A stretch of 64,000 nt of DNA from Eustoma russellianum (Eukaryota > Streptophyta > Magnoliopsida > Gentianales > Gentianaceae): assembly GCA_036186865.1 (NCBI GenBank), contig AP025062.1, positions 28,605,627 through 28,669,626 of the forward strand, given 5' to 3'. The position numbers were made by a program, and so were the translations under genes. Shown in pieces: positions 23,012-34,672 of the stretch (the stretch's first letter is position 1; the number at the start of each line of letters is the position of its first letter). The notes below the pieces were generated by a model that was not told the DNA's origin, did not search any database, and worked only from the letters and a program-made list of their open reading frames with translations.

Positions 23012-24124
23012 AGTTTTTCCTGACTTGGACTTAATTGTAACTTAAAATAATATTAGCAGTTCAATAGTGAGTTAACAAAAATGTTATAGATTATTAGTTA
23101 AATATTAAGCCGTGTTTAGAAAATATAACTTATTAAGAGTATTATTTCTACACATATCAAAATGAATTATTACGAAGTATAACAGAACATGATTAGTTAC
23201 ATGTAGTGTCCTGCTCTCGTGTCCTAGCATCGGAAACAGTGCACATGTCGTAGTCTTTTAAGAGAACTAGAAGGTGTCACACTAACTTTTTACAAGTCAG
23301 AAAAGACGTAGAAATTTTTTTCCAGAAACGATGAATATAAATGTTCAATTAAAATTACATTCATAAATAATTCAGATGAAAATAAAGAATAAGTACTTGG
23401 GTTGATGAAGCCCGACACGTCACTGTCTGAAATAAGAAGTCCAAAACAAAATGTACAATGGATAGTCTATGTAAAACCCCAAAACATAAAGTAACCAGCC
23501 GCGTGGTCTCTCTAGCTCCTATGCAAGACCATCACTCCGCCCACTTAGCCACGTCAGCCCCGTTCTCAACAAAGATGTAGTCGAACTCGTCCTTATGCTT
23601 ACCTGGATAGGGGGGAAGTAGGGTGAGTGACATGACATCACCCAGCAAGTGCCCACCTCGATCCAATACGAAGTCATTTGTAGAGCCTCTTCCATTCTCC
23701 ATACTTAAGAAACTGGAAGATATGATGATGGAACAAAATGACTTTTTTTCAAAATTCACGGCCTGACCAGAAGCTCTCTGATAGAGTCGCAAAAAATCCC
23801 AAAATCTCTACAAATTCGTCAAACCACCATTGAGAAAAATAAGCATATCATCAGCAAATACAAGATGTGTGAGGCACGGTTGAGCCTGCCTACATTATGA
23901 GTTTGAATAGTGCCTAGCAAAGACAAATGATTCAACCCCTGCAGAAGTCTTCTGAAGCAAGAATAAAAAGAAGTGGAGACAATGGATCCCCCTTCTTAAC
24001 CCCACAAGAGGGATGGAAAAAGCCAGTCGGGACTCCATTAATTAACATAGATAAATAAGTACCCTTCAAATGATGAAATACTAAAGTCATAAACCGGGAG
24101 TCAAAGCCAAACCAAGCAAGAAGT
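23012..24124. repeat. Tandem duplication unit B
   Basis: The offset to unit A is about 1115 bp (CCTGACTTGG at 21904 and 23019). The junction shares GAAG/AAGTTTTT microhomology. To the right of unit B the LINE continues without a break, so B is the ancestral arrangement and A the extra copy. Confidence 0.85.
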
Positions 24125-25381
24125 TGAGTTAAAAATATCCAATTCACATGGTCGAAAGCTTTCATCATATCTAGTTTAATCATAACATTCAACCTACGAT
24201 TTTCTTATCAAGAAGATGAACCATCTCCTGAGCCATCAAAACATGATCCAAAATATCCTGACCTTTCAGAAACCCAGCTTGTTCTTCCGAAATAATCTTC
24301 AACAACAGTGGTTGTAATCTTGAGACAAGAATGCAAGTAGCAACTTTTGAAATAAAATTCACCAGAATTATGGGCCGAAAATATGAAAAACTACAAGGAC
24401 TAGCAATCTTAAGGATTACCGTAATTAACGAACTTTCCATTGCACGAGGAAGCGGAAAACCCAACAAAATTTCTTGCATAGCCTTAAAAACATCAGCCTG
24501 AATGATACTCCAATATGTACGGTAAAAATGATCATTGTACCTATTCGGGCTAGGAGCACTATTAGGGTCCAAAGACCAAACAACATCCTTAACCTCAGAC
24601 ATAGATGGAATCTCTACCAGCATCATATTAGCCGAATCCGAAACAAGCGAGGGAATAAAATCAAGAAGATTACCTGAATCAGCAATTGGTGCAGCAGAAA
24701 AAGATGAGTATAAAATGAAATTGCTTCCTTCTGAATATACTCCATTGAATCACATAGGACACCATCCTCAGTACGAATAGCAGAGATACATTGTCGATGA
24801 TGACAATCTTAAACAATATTATGAAAATAAGAAGTATTTGCATCACCAACCCTTAACCACTTAACACGAACCTTCTGCCCCTAATACAAGAGTTCATTTC
24901 GAGACACAAGCTTGTACTGGGCCTGGGACGCATAATACACCATGCGCGATCCTGGATTCGGATCCTTATCAAACAATCTCTCACATCGAATTAATTCTTG
25001 TTCCGCAACCTTAAGTTTATCACAGACATTTCCAAAAATTGTAGATTTCCAAGACCGTAAATCCCTCTTTAGAGAGTGTAATTTATCATACAAACCTCGC
25101 ATACCACCTCTTGTTAGATAAGATTCCCATGATGCCCGAACAAAGGCTAAAAAATTTGTATGCTCCATCCAAACGTTCAAAAATCGAAAAGACCTAGGAC
25201 TCTAAAAACCTTACTTAACGCACCTTAATAATAAAAGAGCATGATCTGACATCAGACGAGACAAATGACAGACCCGAAGATTGGAAAAAAGTTGATGAAA
25301 AGACTCAGAGAACAACATACGATCCTAAAGATGATTAACAATCCCCAAACCTCGCCCACTTGTCCAAGTGTGCATTGGACC
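23690..25381 (-). mobile_element. LINE-4 (minus), 3' segment with RT, split by Copia-2
   Basis: Minus frames at 24881-25180 (a Y-D-K-L-H-S-L-K-R-D-L-R-S-W linker), 24189-24626 (RT with F-R-P-I and E-E-Q-A-G-F) and 23932-24192 (IKLDMMKAFDHVNW, KKGDPLSPLLFILAS) follow one another. The element is cut by Copia-2 at 25381 and continues at 34668-35065. Its 3' end is lost at the junction with a Gypsy LTR at about 23690. Stops and shifts are present. Confidence 0.85.
25377..25381. repeat. TSD GGACC, left of Copia-2
   Basis: It is identical to 34668-34672. The split LINE frame is continuous once the element and one copy are ignored. Confidence 0.95.
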
Positions 25382-25592
25382 TGTTGGAAAAAGAATTGTT
25401 TTGATGAATTTAAAAGATGTTTGAAAATGAGCTACAAAGATATTTCATAATTGGAACAAAATGAAAAGAAAGCATTGTAACAGATAGATATCTCACATAG
25501 GGGGAGATTGTTAGAGTATGAATGTTTTGATGAAGTTTAAAGATGTTTGAAAAGGATTTAGAAGTAGTTTTATACTTGAAAATAAGAAAGAG

Positions 25593-25775
25593 ACATCATA
25601 CCCTGACATAGATCTCTAAACAGGGATCTATGTACATCATACCCTGACATAGATCTCTAAAACAGAGATCGATGTACATCATACCCTGACATAGATCTCT
25701 AAAACAGAGATCGATGTACATCATACCCTGACATAGATCTCTAAACAGAGATCGATGTACATCATACCCTAACAT
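25593..25775 (+). repeat. 41-42 bp tandem repeats in Copia-2 LTR
   Basis: Units start at 25593, 25634, 25676, 25718 and (partial) 25759 with ACATCATACCCT. Each contains ACATAGATCTCT, a short loop and AGAGATCGATGT, an imperfect hairpin with one mismatch. The array is repeated at 33216-33398. Confidence 0.9.
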
Positions 25776-25813
25776 AGATCGATCGATGTATACATCAGTC
25801 TCTTGAATAAGAG

Positions 25814-26058
25814 ACATCGATCGATCGATGTATGACAGAACCAATCCAGGAACATTCTGTGAGACATCGATCTCTAAAGTTATGCACATCGATCGATCGA
25901 TGTGTACATCGATCTCTAGAAGAACATACATCGATCGATCGATGTATGAAAGATCAAACCTGGAACTTTCTGTGAGACATCGATCTCTAAGCTACAAGAC
26001 ATCGATCGATCGATGTATACTTCAGTCTCTCAAATAAGAGACATCGATCGATCGATGT
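25814..26058 (+). repeat. Array of five ACATCGATCGATCGATGT palindromes
   Basis: Perfect 18-bp palindromes start at 25814, 25886, 25928, 25999 and 26041. The alternating 72/42/71/42 spacing gives a 113-114 bp higher-order unit. GAGACATCGATCTCTA units lie between. The same array is at 33437-33681 in the other LTR. Confidence 0.95.
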
Positions 26059-26330
26059 GCTACAGAATTCAAAATTTTTTGAACGTTGGAACAAAATCCA
26101 AGGGAGATTTTTAATGTTTTCTCTTTCCAATCTTGCTCAAAATTCTTGTGGACTTTAACCTAACCTATTACATGCTTCCTTGACTATTGTATACATGTCT
26201 AAGATTCTCTAGGGTGGCTATCCAAGATCAAATCACTCCATAGGGTTGCTAAAGACTATTTGGGCATTATCTTGACATTTTTGAAGATGAAGACATGGTG
26301 GAGAGCCTCAAAAACGTGGTGAACTTCATC

Positions 26331-26338
26331 TATAAATA
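26331..26338 (+). promoter_or_regulatory. TATA box of Copia-2 5' LTR
   Basis: TATAAATAGAGGAGGC is a strong plant TATA match 270-740 bp downstream of the palindrome and hairpin arrays. The second copy is at 33954-33961. Confidence 0.75.
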
Positions 26339-27046
26339 GAGGAGGCTTGGATGAAGCAATTACACACTTTTACCATCATCAAGCTTCATTCTTCATTGTT
26401 GTATATTTCTCTCATATGTGTAAAAGTGCTTAAAGCTTATTAAGCCTTTCTTTGTTCTTCATTGTTGTATATTGAGAGATAGGTAGTCTAACACAAGAGA
26501 AACCATAAACATTTGATCTCTTGCTTGTGTTTAGACTAGAAAGAAAGTGTGATCCCCACTACTTCCTTCAACCCACTGTGAGAAAGTTCTTGAGAGAACT
26601 TTGTTGAAGTTGTGAGGAAGCAAGAACTTGTTCTTGCTTATAGTTGTTGTTGTTGTTGTTGTTGAGGTTGCACAAAGTGTATGTGCAACAAGTTGCTGCT
26701 GCTGTTGTTGGTATTGCACATTGGTTGTGCAATAAGTTGCTGCTGTTGTAGTTGTTGCTTGCACTAGAGTTAGTGTAAGTGTTGCTGTTGTTGTTCTTGT
26801 TCCTTATCAAAGGTAATAAGAAAGCTGCTGTTGAAAATCCACTTTGGAAGCAAAGTGGTAGTGGAGTAGAATCATTTAAGATTCGAACCACTCTAAATCT
26901 TGTGTCTTCAATCATTATCTCTCATCTCCTTCTTTATTGATTTTGAGTGCCTCTATTTTGTATTGAGCTAAACCGAGAAAATTCCGCAAAATTGCCCAAC
27001 ACTCTATTCACCCCCCCTCTAGAGTGTTCATCACGGACCTTACAAT

Positions 27047-27059
27047 TGGTATCAGAGCC
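27047..27059 (+). other. Primer binding site of Copia-2
   Basis: TGGTATCAGAGCC starts two bases after the LTR end TTACA and is complementary to the 3' end of initiator-Met tRNA. Confidence 0.95.
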
Positions 27060-27117
27060 TAACCTTGATTGCTTGGCCAATCTTTGCAAGTAGCAAGGTT
27101 AAAGATCATTGAAAAAC

Positions 27118-28437
27118 ATGGCAATTACAACCTTTACATCATATAGCTCAACTCTCAAGCCAACCACTATATTCACAGCACCAAACACCAAAGTTCCCCG
27201 GTTTGATACTCAAAACTATTCCTTATGGAAATATAGGATGAATGCATATTTGTGTGGATGTGGTTATGACATATGGAGAATGGTCATAGAGGGAGTATCT
27301 CCACCAACTAGGTTGGATGAAAACGGGAGAGTAGCCATGAAGGAGTTAGATGATTACAATGACGAGGATAAGAAAAATTTTGAGCTTGAAGGGAAAGCTC
27401 TTGAGATCCTCCATCTCTCACTCTCGCACAACGAGCTATTAAAGGTTCAAAGCATCTTCTCTCCACATGAGACATGGAAAAAGCTCGAGGAGTTAGCAAA
27501 TGATGATCATCAATCAAACAAAGATAAAGATGATCACAAGGATAGAGAAGCAATATGTCTCATAGCTTTTGAAGATCACAAAGAGGTATCTTCTTCAACT
27601 TCCTCGTTTGATAAATTACAAGATGAATATATTGCTTTATATGAGGAATTTGAAAATCTTGCACTAAGGTACAAGCATGCTAAAAAGAAACTTAATTTAT
27701 GCAAATTAGAAAATGAAAATTTGCATGACTCTCTTATTTTGCTTCATCTAGAACATGATGTCATCTTAGAAACACACAAATCTTTAGCTCTAGAAAACAT
27801 AGAGATTAAGAATAAATGTGTTAAACTTGAAGAACTTCATAAGGTGACATGTGAGAAGGTTGTCCATGAAAAACCTCTTGGTAAACAAAAAGTAGTAAAT
27901 AGAAAATCAAACTTAGATTTTAAAGCTTCTACTACTTCAACCAATATAAAATTATCAAAGATAAAAGAGACATCTTTATGTGATTCACCTAAGGCTGATT
28001 TGATACTTCCAAAGGAAGTGCTTAGAAATGTCAACAAGATTTCTAAGTCTATGAAGGTAGCTAAACCTTCCAAGCCTAAAAACACACAATCACATCATGC
28101 ACCTACTTGTTTCTATTGTAACAAAAAGGGTCATATGGTAAGTGTTTGTAGAGCAAAGAAAAGCTCTAAGTATTATTGGAGGCCAAAAGGCATGAGAACT
28201 AACCAAGATGGACCCAACAACAAAAGGGTACCTATGGATATACATTTGTCATATGTAGGAGCTTGGAATCCATGGAGAAGACAAAGTGAAAGAAATCAAA
28301 TAGCTCATGGAATTGAAATGTTCAATCCATATATCCAACAAAGAGCACCTCTCTATCATGTTCAAGATCAAAGATGGTGCGGTATTCCATTTTGGCAATG
28401 GAAAAGACTAGACACTTGGAGTTGGAATAGTTGGTAA
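27118..28437 (+). CDS. Copia-2 gag-like protein, internally deleted (439 aa)
   Basis: I start it at the first ATG (27118), 73 bp after the LTR; the codon nine bases upstream is TTG. The N-terminus has the Copia Gag block R-F-D-T-Q-N-Y-S-L-W-K and W-x-x-V-I-E-G, then part of a UBN2 domain up to about residue 125. The rest of UBN2 and the first zinc knuckle region are missing, and a Lys/Asp-rich junction leads into a predicted coiled coil (about residues 165-255). A CCHC knuckle (C-F-Y-C-x4-H-x4-C, residues 331-344) and a Trp-rich tail end the protein. The arrangement looks like a Sirevirus-like Gag with an in-frame deletion. The intact frame and identical LTRs suggest it is, or was until recently, expressed. 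Whether it can assemble particles is unknown. Confidence 0.85.
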   Translation: MAITTFTSYSSTLKPTTIFTAPNTKVPRFDTQNYSLWKYRMNAYLCGCGYDIWRMVIEGVSPPTRLDENGRVAMKELDDYNDEDKKNFELEGKALEILHLSLSHNELLKVQSIFSPHETWKKLEELANDDHQSNKDKDDHKDREAICLIAFEDHKEVSSSTSSFDKLQDEYIALYEEFENLALRYKHAKKKLNLCKLENENLHDSLILLHLEHDVILETHKSLALENIEIKNKCVKLEELHKVTCEKVVHEKPLGKQKVVNRKSNLDFKASTTSTNIKLSKIKETSLCDSPKADLILPKEVLRNVNKISKSMKVAKPSKPKNTQSHHAPTCFYCNKKGHMVSVCRAKKSSKYYWRPKGMRTNQDGPNNKRVPMDIHLSYVGAWNPWRRQSERNQIAHGIEMFNPYIQQRAPLYHVQDQRWCGIPFWQWKRLDTWSWNSW

Positions 28438-31400
28438 ACTTTCTAACCATTCTTTTAGTCCTATAATTTGTATAGAAGGGACACGAGCTAAAATTTGATA
28501 TGTGTTCTCTATAATACTTAACTTTTTAAAAATGATAAGATATTTGCAAAGGGAAATAAAATGTTTTGATGTCTTTGTGATTTTTGAAAAGAAAACAAAT
28601 GTTTAGCTTACAAGAGTTTATTGTCAAAAACTCATATGCCAAGTTTTTGGAATTTGTCTATCCCATGGAATATATGACTTAGATATGTTGGTTACAAAGT
28701 TTTTATGAACTTTTGAATGTACCAACCTATCAAAATATTTATGAACCGTGATGGCATATGCGATACTTATCAATTTTCTAAAGTATTGATAAGTAAGGAT
28801 TTAAGTTTCATACTCAAAGTACATTCTCTAGACTTCATAAATGCTTCATTTTTCTTCATAGGAGTATTATGCATATCGTATTAAATGCATTCTTTACAAC
28901 TTGATTGATTTATGTGACTTGCTTGAGTATTTGAAGCTAATTGATTCCATGTCATTTACTTGAATATGTTTCTTACTATGAACTATGATGCATGATCATG
29001 AGTCTATAAAAAGACTTGAAAATAAGAATGCATATAAGATTGATCTATCAAGTGAAAAAGAAGTTGGAAGTTTAAAGGAAATACCAACATCTTTGTCATC
29101 TGAGAGGATGCATTTCACCATGTCTTGGTATCTAAACTTCTAAACAAAATCGGATTGAAGAAAGTAAAACTAAAATATTTCTAGACATGAGTTTCTCTTG
29201 AAGTTTTTATGTTAGAACACTTTTAAGTGGAAAACTTAAGTGTTGGTTGATCATCAATATGATGTAGTTAAGGAATTGTCTTAATATGACTTCCCATGAG
29301 CCTTGAAATGATAGAATTCCTTCTCTAAAACAGTTTATGTAGAACTTTCATAGTTAAGACCAAAGAAGATTTAAAGAGGCTTGAATTTAATAAATGATGA
29401 ACATGTCAAGAAAGAGCATGTGGTTGAACAAGTCTTGAAACAACTTGAATATTTCACTTTAGGAGGAATTCAATATAGAACTTGAGGTTTCAAATTTTTA
29501 TGTGATAAAAGTTATTTGAACGTTCATGAGGATAAAAAGCAAAGGAGAAACCTCTACGCTATATGAGCTTCTTAGAGTTTAGAAAATTCAAAACACATGG
29601 AATTTGGTAGATCATCTAAGCTTTAGCTTAAAGAATGAGGAATAATAAAATCAAATGAAGAAGAAACCATGAACTATGACTTTATCAAGATGTGGATGAA
29701 ATTTGTGTCTTACCTTGCAACATTAAAGAAGCTTTCTCGACTATATTTGGCATAAGAAATCAATTTTATATGTCAAATTGACTATCTTGGATAACTATAT
29801 GCAAAAATGAATTTGTATACTTAATTTTTCTATATTGAAGACCTTGATGAGTCAAATCATGTTTCCTTGTATGACACGAACTAAACTACTATAGCCTGGT
29901 ATGAGAGGTCAAGATAGCTTTTAAAGAGAAAAACAAGTCATCACATTCTTCATAATATTCTCGTTAATATCCATGCCGGGAATAAGTTTGGGTCAAATAT
30001 AGAATTGTTTGTGGAAAATGTGCACAAATCAATGCATGACAAGTTTGATGAAAGTACAAATGAAGAAAAACTCAATTGTCCTCTTGAGCTCCATACTATG
30101 CAAACTATGAAATGCATGTGACTCAAACTATGTGCGAAAACATTAGCTTACATGAAAAGTGAGAGAATTGTGAAATATGATTACAAAGATTAAATGTGAT
30201 GTCAAATGACTGTAAATCTCTTGTAGCTAAATCACTATGTTTAAAGATTAAGACTATTCAAATCATATCCTTAAAAAGCCATCTATGGACTTGAACACCT
30301 ACAGAAATTGAAAAATTTCTGTTAAAAATGGTCTTCTAAGAAGAAAGATTGATATTTCCTTATTTATCAAAAACCAATGAAATCATTCATTTGCTCAAAT
30401 ATATGTTGATGACCTTGTGTTTAGTGCTACTAATGATTGCCCTTGTAAGCATTGTACTAAGCTAAAGGAAGAAAAATTTGAGATGAGTATGATGGATGAG
30501 CTCAACCACCTCTTTTGGGCTTCAAATCAAGCAAACCAATGATGAAGTGTACATCTTTCAAACAAAGTACATCAACGATCCTCTCAAGAAATGCAAACTT
30601 GAAACCGGAAGGAATGTAAGCATGCAAATGAGCACAAGTACAAAGCTTGATAAGCTGTCAAGGTAACAAAGTTTAAGAGTATGATTGATAGTTTACTTTG
30701 TTTGACTGCTAGCTAGCCGGATATGTTATATACTATATGTTTATGTGCTAGATTTTAAGATATGCTAAAGAAATTGCATCTAGTTGTCTTAAAACGTATT
30801 TTTTAAAAGATTTAAAAAGTACATTGAATGTTGGGGTTTTTTTTGACTTAAGAGAGTATATTGATTCAAACTATGCTAAAACTCTTGTTGATGAGAAAAG
30901 TACCCATTTTATGAGATAATACCTCATCTATAAATATATCACAAAATCTGGTTCTCTATAGTAGAACCAAACATATTGAAGTTAGACATTACTTTATAAG
31001 GGGTTCTATACAAAAGAGTTAGTTTGTGATGAATTTGTCTCCGTACAATCTTAAAATCTCGTTTAAAAAAATCAAACTGAGGAGCAAGAATACCTTGCAA
31101 GAGACCAAGAAACTCTAAACATAGTGAAGAAGGGTCAAGCAATCCTTCTCAGGGCCAAATCTTACAGTTCCTACTGGACCAAGAAGCTGGACGGTTAGGA
31201 CCATAGGCACAAATTTCGCCAAGACTGAGAAGTTGATAGAATTAAGGAGATGCTTCTATAACTTCTTGTGGATAAAACCTACAGAATTTAGAGTATAAAA
31301 TGTGCCATGTAACTTTGAATACATCCCTTCACATGATTAAGAATCATTTACTAAATGGGAGATGAATGATAGGACAACCACTCTCTTGAAGTTGTTTAAA

Positions 31401-32990
31401 ATCAAGGATGCTGAATTGATGTTAGCCTTAGATTGGATAGATGTTCAGAAATAGAGACCTCTTTGGAATGAGAAGTAGATGAACAAAATGTCTAGAATGT
31501 CCACTAGACTATTTTATGCACACTTGTAGGTGGAATACTTGAATACTTTTTCCTATGCAATGCTTAATGTGATTCATGGTACACACCTAGAATGAAATGT
31601 TAGAATTATAAATGATTTGCTTGTGGCTCCTAATGAAGGGTTATATAAGATTTGATATATGAAAATGGGATGTGGCAAGATGAAAGGTCAATGAGGACCA
31701 AGTTAAAAGCTTCTTAGTTTTTCATCTTACCAAGAATAAAAACAATATGCCATTAGTATATTGAGTGTTGACTGTGGCAGTCACATTTTTGTGTGACTAG
31801 GAAATCATATAAGATTCCTAGTAACTTTGACTTCTACATATCTCACCTCCTTGTCAACAAGAAATTTTTTTTGGACTTTGTGGAGTCATTCATGGCAAAT
31901 ATGATAGAAGCAGCCACTAAGTCACACAATGTCATTCTTATCGCAACTTCATCTACTCCATGTTAAAGAAATCCGATATAGTGATGGTTTTAGAAACTTA
32001 ATGATCATATGATTTCCTATCATCTCCTTTACATGATCTTTTTATTGTGCCTTATTGTCCCTTAAAAAAAAGGGAGAAGAAAGATATACATATTTTTGGA
32101 GTATATAATAAAGAGTGTATATATAAGGCATGTGATGCAATATAAGATTAATATAAGGTGATATGTATTTCAAGGTTAATATGTATGAAAAATTTGAGTT
32201 TGAGATATGAGTGAGATATGTGTTGCTAATATATTTGAGATATGTATATGTGGCAAATATGAGTGTAGCATATGTTGAGGGAGAGCCTGGCTACTTTGAA
32301 TAAGAGGAAATGCAATAAATTTATTTGCTTTGTCTTGTAGAATTTTGATGATTACAAAAAGGGGGAGAATACGCACATGTTGGTACATGAATATACGCAC
32401 ATGTTGGTACATGAATACATATGTTGGTACATTGGCATATATGTATATGTGGCTTGATATATAACTCATGTATGTAGCTTGCGTATGAGGCTTGATATAC
32501 GGTATATGGGACAAAATGGTATATGCTTAAGCATGATTGCTTGGATAAGCTTGTGTTTAAACATGCTCTTGGATATGACGGATGATTGTGTAGAAATGAA
32601 GGTTTGGGTATGCTTGCTTGATGGATATGCATGTGATAAACATGATATGCTTGCTTGCTTCATGGATATGGTATGCTTACTTGATGTGCTTATTTGGTAT
32701 GACATGGTGAAGCTTGACTTTATATATACTTTGATGCATAGTTTGGTTGAGAGGAAGTTCTAAAAAGTTTTCCATAACACCTATTGGTTTTGGGAAGATT
32801 ATTTATTGAGGGGGAGCATTTTGATATTATCGTCATACTTATTGATTTTGGGAAAATTACATGTTGAGAGGGTGTTTAAATGCATTGACAAAGGGGGAGA
32901 GATAAAATTTTAAGTTTTGAAATATTTAGCAACCTCAAATATAGTTTTCAAACAAAAACATCTATTAAAAGCCTTGGTTTTGAAATCATC
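28438..32990 (+). pseudogene. Eroded pol region of Copia-2
   Basis: No ORF above noise is present. A trace of reverse transcriptase is readable at about 30380-30600 (Q-I-Y-V-D-D-L-V-F, then F-E-M-S-M and a Q-x-K/N-Q block), in the same order as the RT of Copia-1, with frameshifts. The rest, including 32040-32760 with GCACATGTTGGTACATGAATA repeats, is noncoding. It shows pol decay that predates the latest transposition. Confidence 0.75.
32365..32435 (+). repeat. Short tandem repeat CATGTTGGTACATGAATA
   Basis: About three copies of a 24-bp unit lie in the 3' part of the Copia-2 internal region. Confidence 0.7.
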
Positions 32991-33004
32991 AAAAAGGGGG
33001 AGAT
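32991..33004 (+). other. Polypurine tract of Copia-2
   Basis: AAAAAGGGGGAGAT immediately precedes the 3' LTR start TGTTGG. Confidence 0.95.
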
Positions 33005-34667
33005 TGTTGGAAAAAGAATTGTTTTGATGAATTTAAAAGATGTTTGAAAATGAGCTACAAAGATATTTCATAATTGGAACAAAATGAAAAGAAAGCATTG
33101 TAACAGATAGATATCTCACATAGGGGGAGATTGTTAGAGTATGAATGTTTTGATGAAGTTTAAAGATGTTTGAAAAGGATTTAGAAGTAGTTTTATACTT
33201 GAAAATAAGAAAGAGACATCATACCCTGACATAGATCTCTAAACAGGGATCTATGTACATCATACCCTGACATAGATCTCTAAAACAGAGATCGATGTAC
33301 ATCATACCCTGACATAGATCTCTAAAACAGAGATCGATGTACATCATACCCTGACATAGATCTCTAAACAGAGATCGATGTACATCATACCCTAACATAG
33401 ATCGATCGATGTATACATCAGTCTCTTGAATAAGAGACATCGATCGATCGATGTATGACAGAACCAATCCAGGAACATTCTGTGAGACATCGATCTCTAA
33501 AGTTATGCACATCGATCGATCGATGTGTACATCGATCTCTAGAAGAACATACATCGATCGATCGATGTATGAAAGATCAAACCTGGAACTTTCTGTGAGA
33601 CATCGATCTCTAAGCTACAAGACATCGATCGATCGATGTATACTTCAGTCTCTCAAATAAGAGACATCGATCGATCGATGTGCTACAGAATTCAAAATTT
33701 TTTGAACGTTGGAACAAAATCCAAGGGAGATTTTTAATGTTTTCTCTTTCCAATCTTGCTCAAAATTCTTGTGGACTTTAACCTAACCTATTACATGCTT
33801 CCTTGACTATTGTATACATGTCTAAGATTCTCTAGGGTGGCTATCCAAGATCAAATCACTCCATAGGGTTGCTAAAGACTATTTGGGCATTATCTTGACA
33901 TTTTTGAAGATGAAGACATGGTGGAGAGCCTCAAAAACGTGGTGAACTTCATCTATAAATAGAGGAGGCTTGGATGAAGCAATTACACACTTTTACCATC
34001 ATCAAGCTTCATTCTTCATTGTTGTATATTTCTCTCATATGTGTAAAAGTGCTTAAAGCTTATTAAGCCTTTCTTTGTTCTTCATTGTTGTATATTGAGA
34101 GATAGGTAGTCTAACACAAGAGAAACCATAAACATTTGATCTCTTGCTTGTGTTTAGACTAGAAAGAAAGTGTGATCCCCACTACTTCCTTCAACCCACT
34201 GTGAGAAAGTTCTTGAGAGAACTTTGTTGAAGTTGTGAGGAAGCAAGAACTTGTTCTTGCTTATAGTTGTTGTTGTTGTTGTTGTTGAGGTTGCACAAAG
34301 TGTATGTGCAACAAGTTGCTGCTGCTGTTGTTGGTATTGCACATTGGTTGTGCAATAAGTTGCTGCTGTTGTAGTTGTTGCTTGCACTAGAGTTAGTGTA
34401 AGTGTTGCTGTTGTTGTTCTTGTTCCTTATCAAAGGTAATAAGAAAGCTGCTGTTGAAAATCCACTTTGGAAGCAAAGTGGTAGTGGAGTAGAATCATTT
34501 AAGATTCGAACCACTCTAAATCTTGTGTCTTCAATCATTATCTCTCATCTCCTTCTTTATTGATTTTGAGTGCCTCTATTTTGTATTGAGCTAAACCGAG
34601 AAAATTCCGCAAAATTGCCCAACACTCTATTCACCCCCCCTCTAGAGTGTTCATCACGGACCTTACA
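33005..34667 (+). repeat. 3' LTR of Copia-2
   Basis: It is a second copy of 25382-27044 at a constant offset of 7623 bp, with no length change and no substitution that I could find. Confidence 0.95.
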
Positions 34668-34672
34668 GGACC
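34668..34672. repeat. TSD GGACC, right of Copia-2
   Basis: It is identical to 25377-25381. Confidence 0.95.

Larger units (their letters stand above)
25382..27044 (+). repeat. 5' LTR of Copia-2
   Basis: TGTTGGAAAAAG...CGGACCTTACA. The distal U3 holds a 41-42 bp tandem repeat array (25593-25775) and five perfect 18-bp ATCGATCG palindromes (25814-26058). A TATAAATA box, a CTG/GTT-rich stretch (26640-26810) and the U5 motif TATTCACCCCCCCTCTAG follow. Confidence 0.95.
25382..34667 (+). mobile_element. Copia-2: young non-autonomous Copia element (TR-GAG type)
   Basis: The 9286-bp unit has two LTRs of 1663 bp (25382-27044 and 33005-34667), in which I found no difference on reading. It also has a PBS (27047-27059), one gag-like ORF (27118-28437), a PPT (32991-33004) and a perfect 5-bp TSD. 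Between the gag ORF and the PPT there is no coding frame, only eroded pol traces such as a YVDD-like block at 30402-30413. Identical LTRs indicate recent insertion, whereas pol is long dead, so the copy must have been mobilised by enzymes from other elements. This fits the published TR-GAG concept. Confidence 0.95.

Noticed and set aside
25596..25931. 111-aa repetitive ORF with IDRSM/RDLCQGMMYID repeats
   Set aside because: Created by the tandem 42-bp and palindrome repeats in the LTR; no codon or domain signal.
25593..26058. CRISPR-like regular repeats
   Set aside because: Plant retrotransposon LTR context, no conserved spacer size and no cas genes.
26568..26915. Minus-strand ORF with poly-Asn/Gln/Ser (and its copy at 34191-34538)
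   Set aside because: It is the antisense reading of the GTT/CTG-rich part of the Copia-2 LTR; low complexity and duplicated only because LTRs are duplicated.
27047..27059. tRNA-Met gene fragment
   Set aside because: Only the PBS complement of the tRNA 3' end is present; no cloverleaf. The same applies to 6427-6438, 43011-43022 and 63817-63828.
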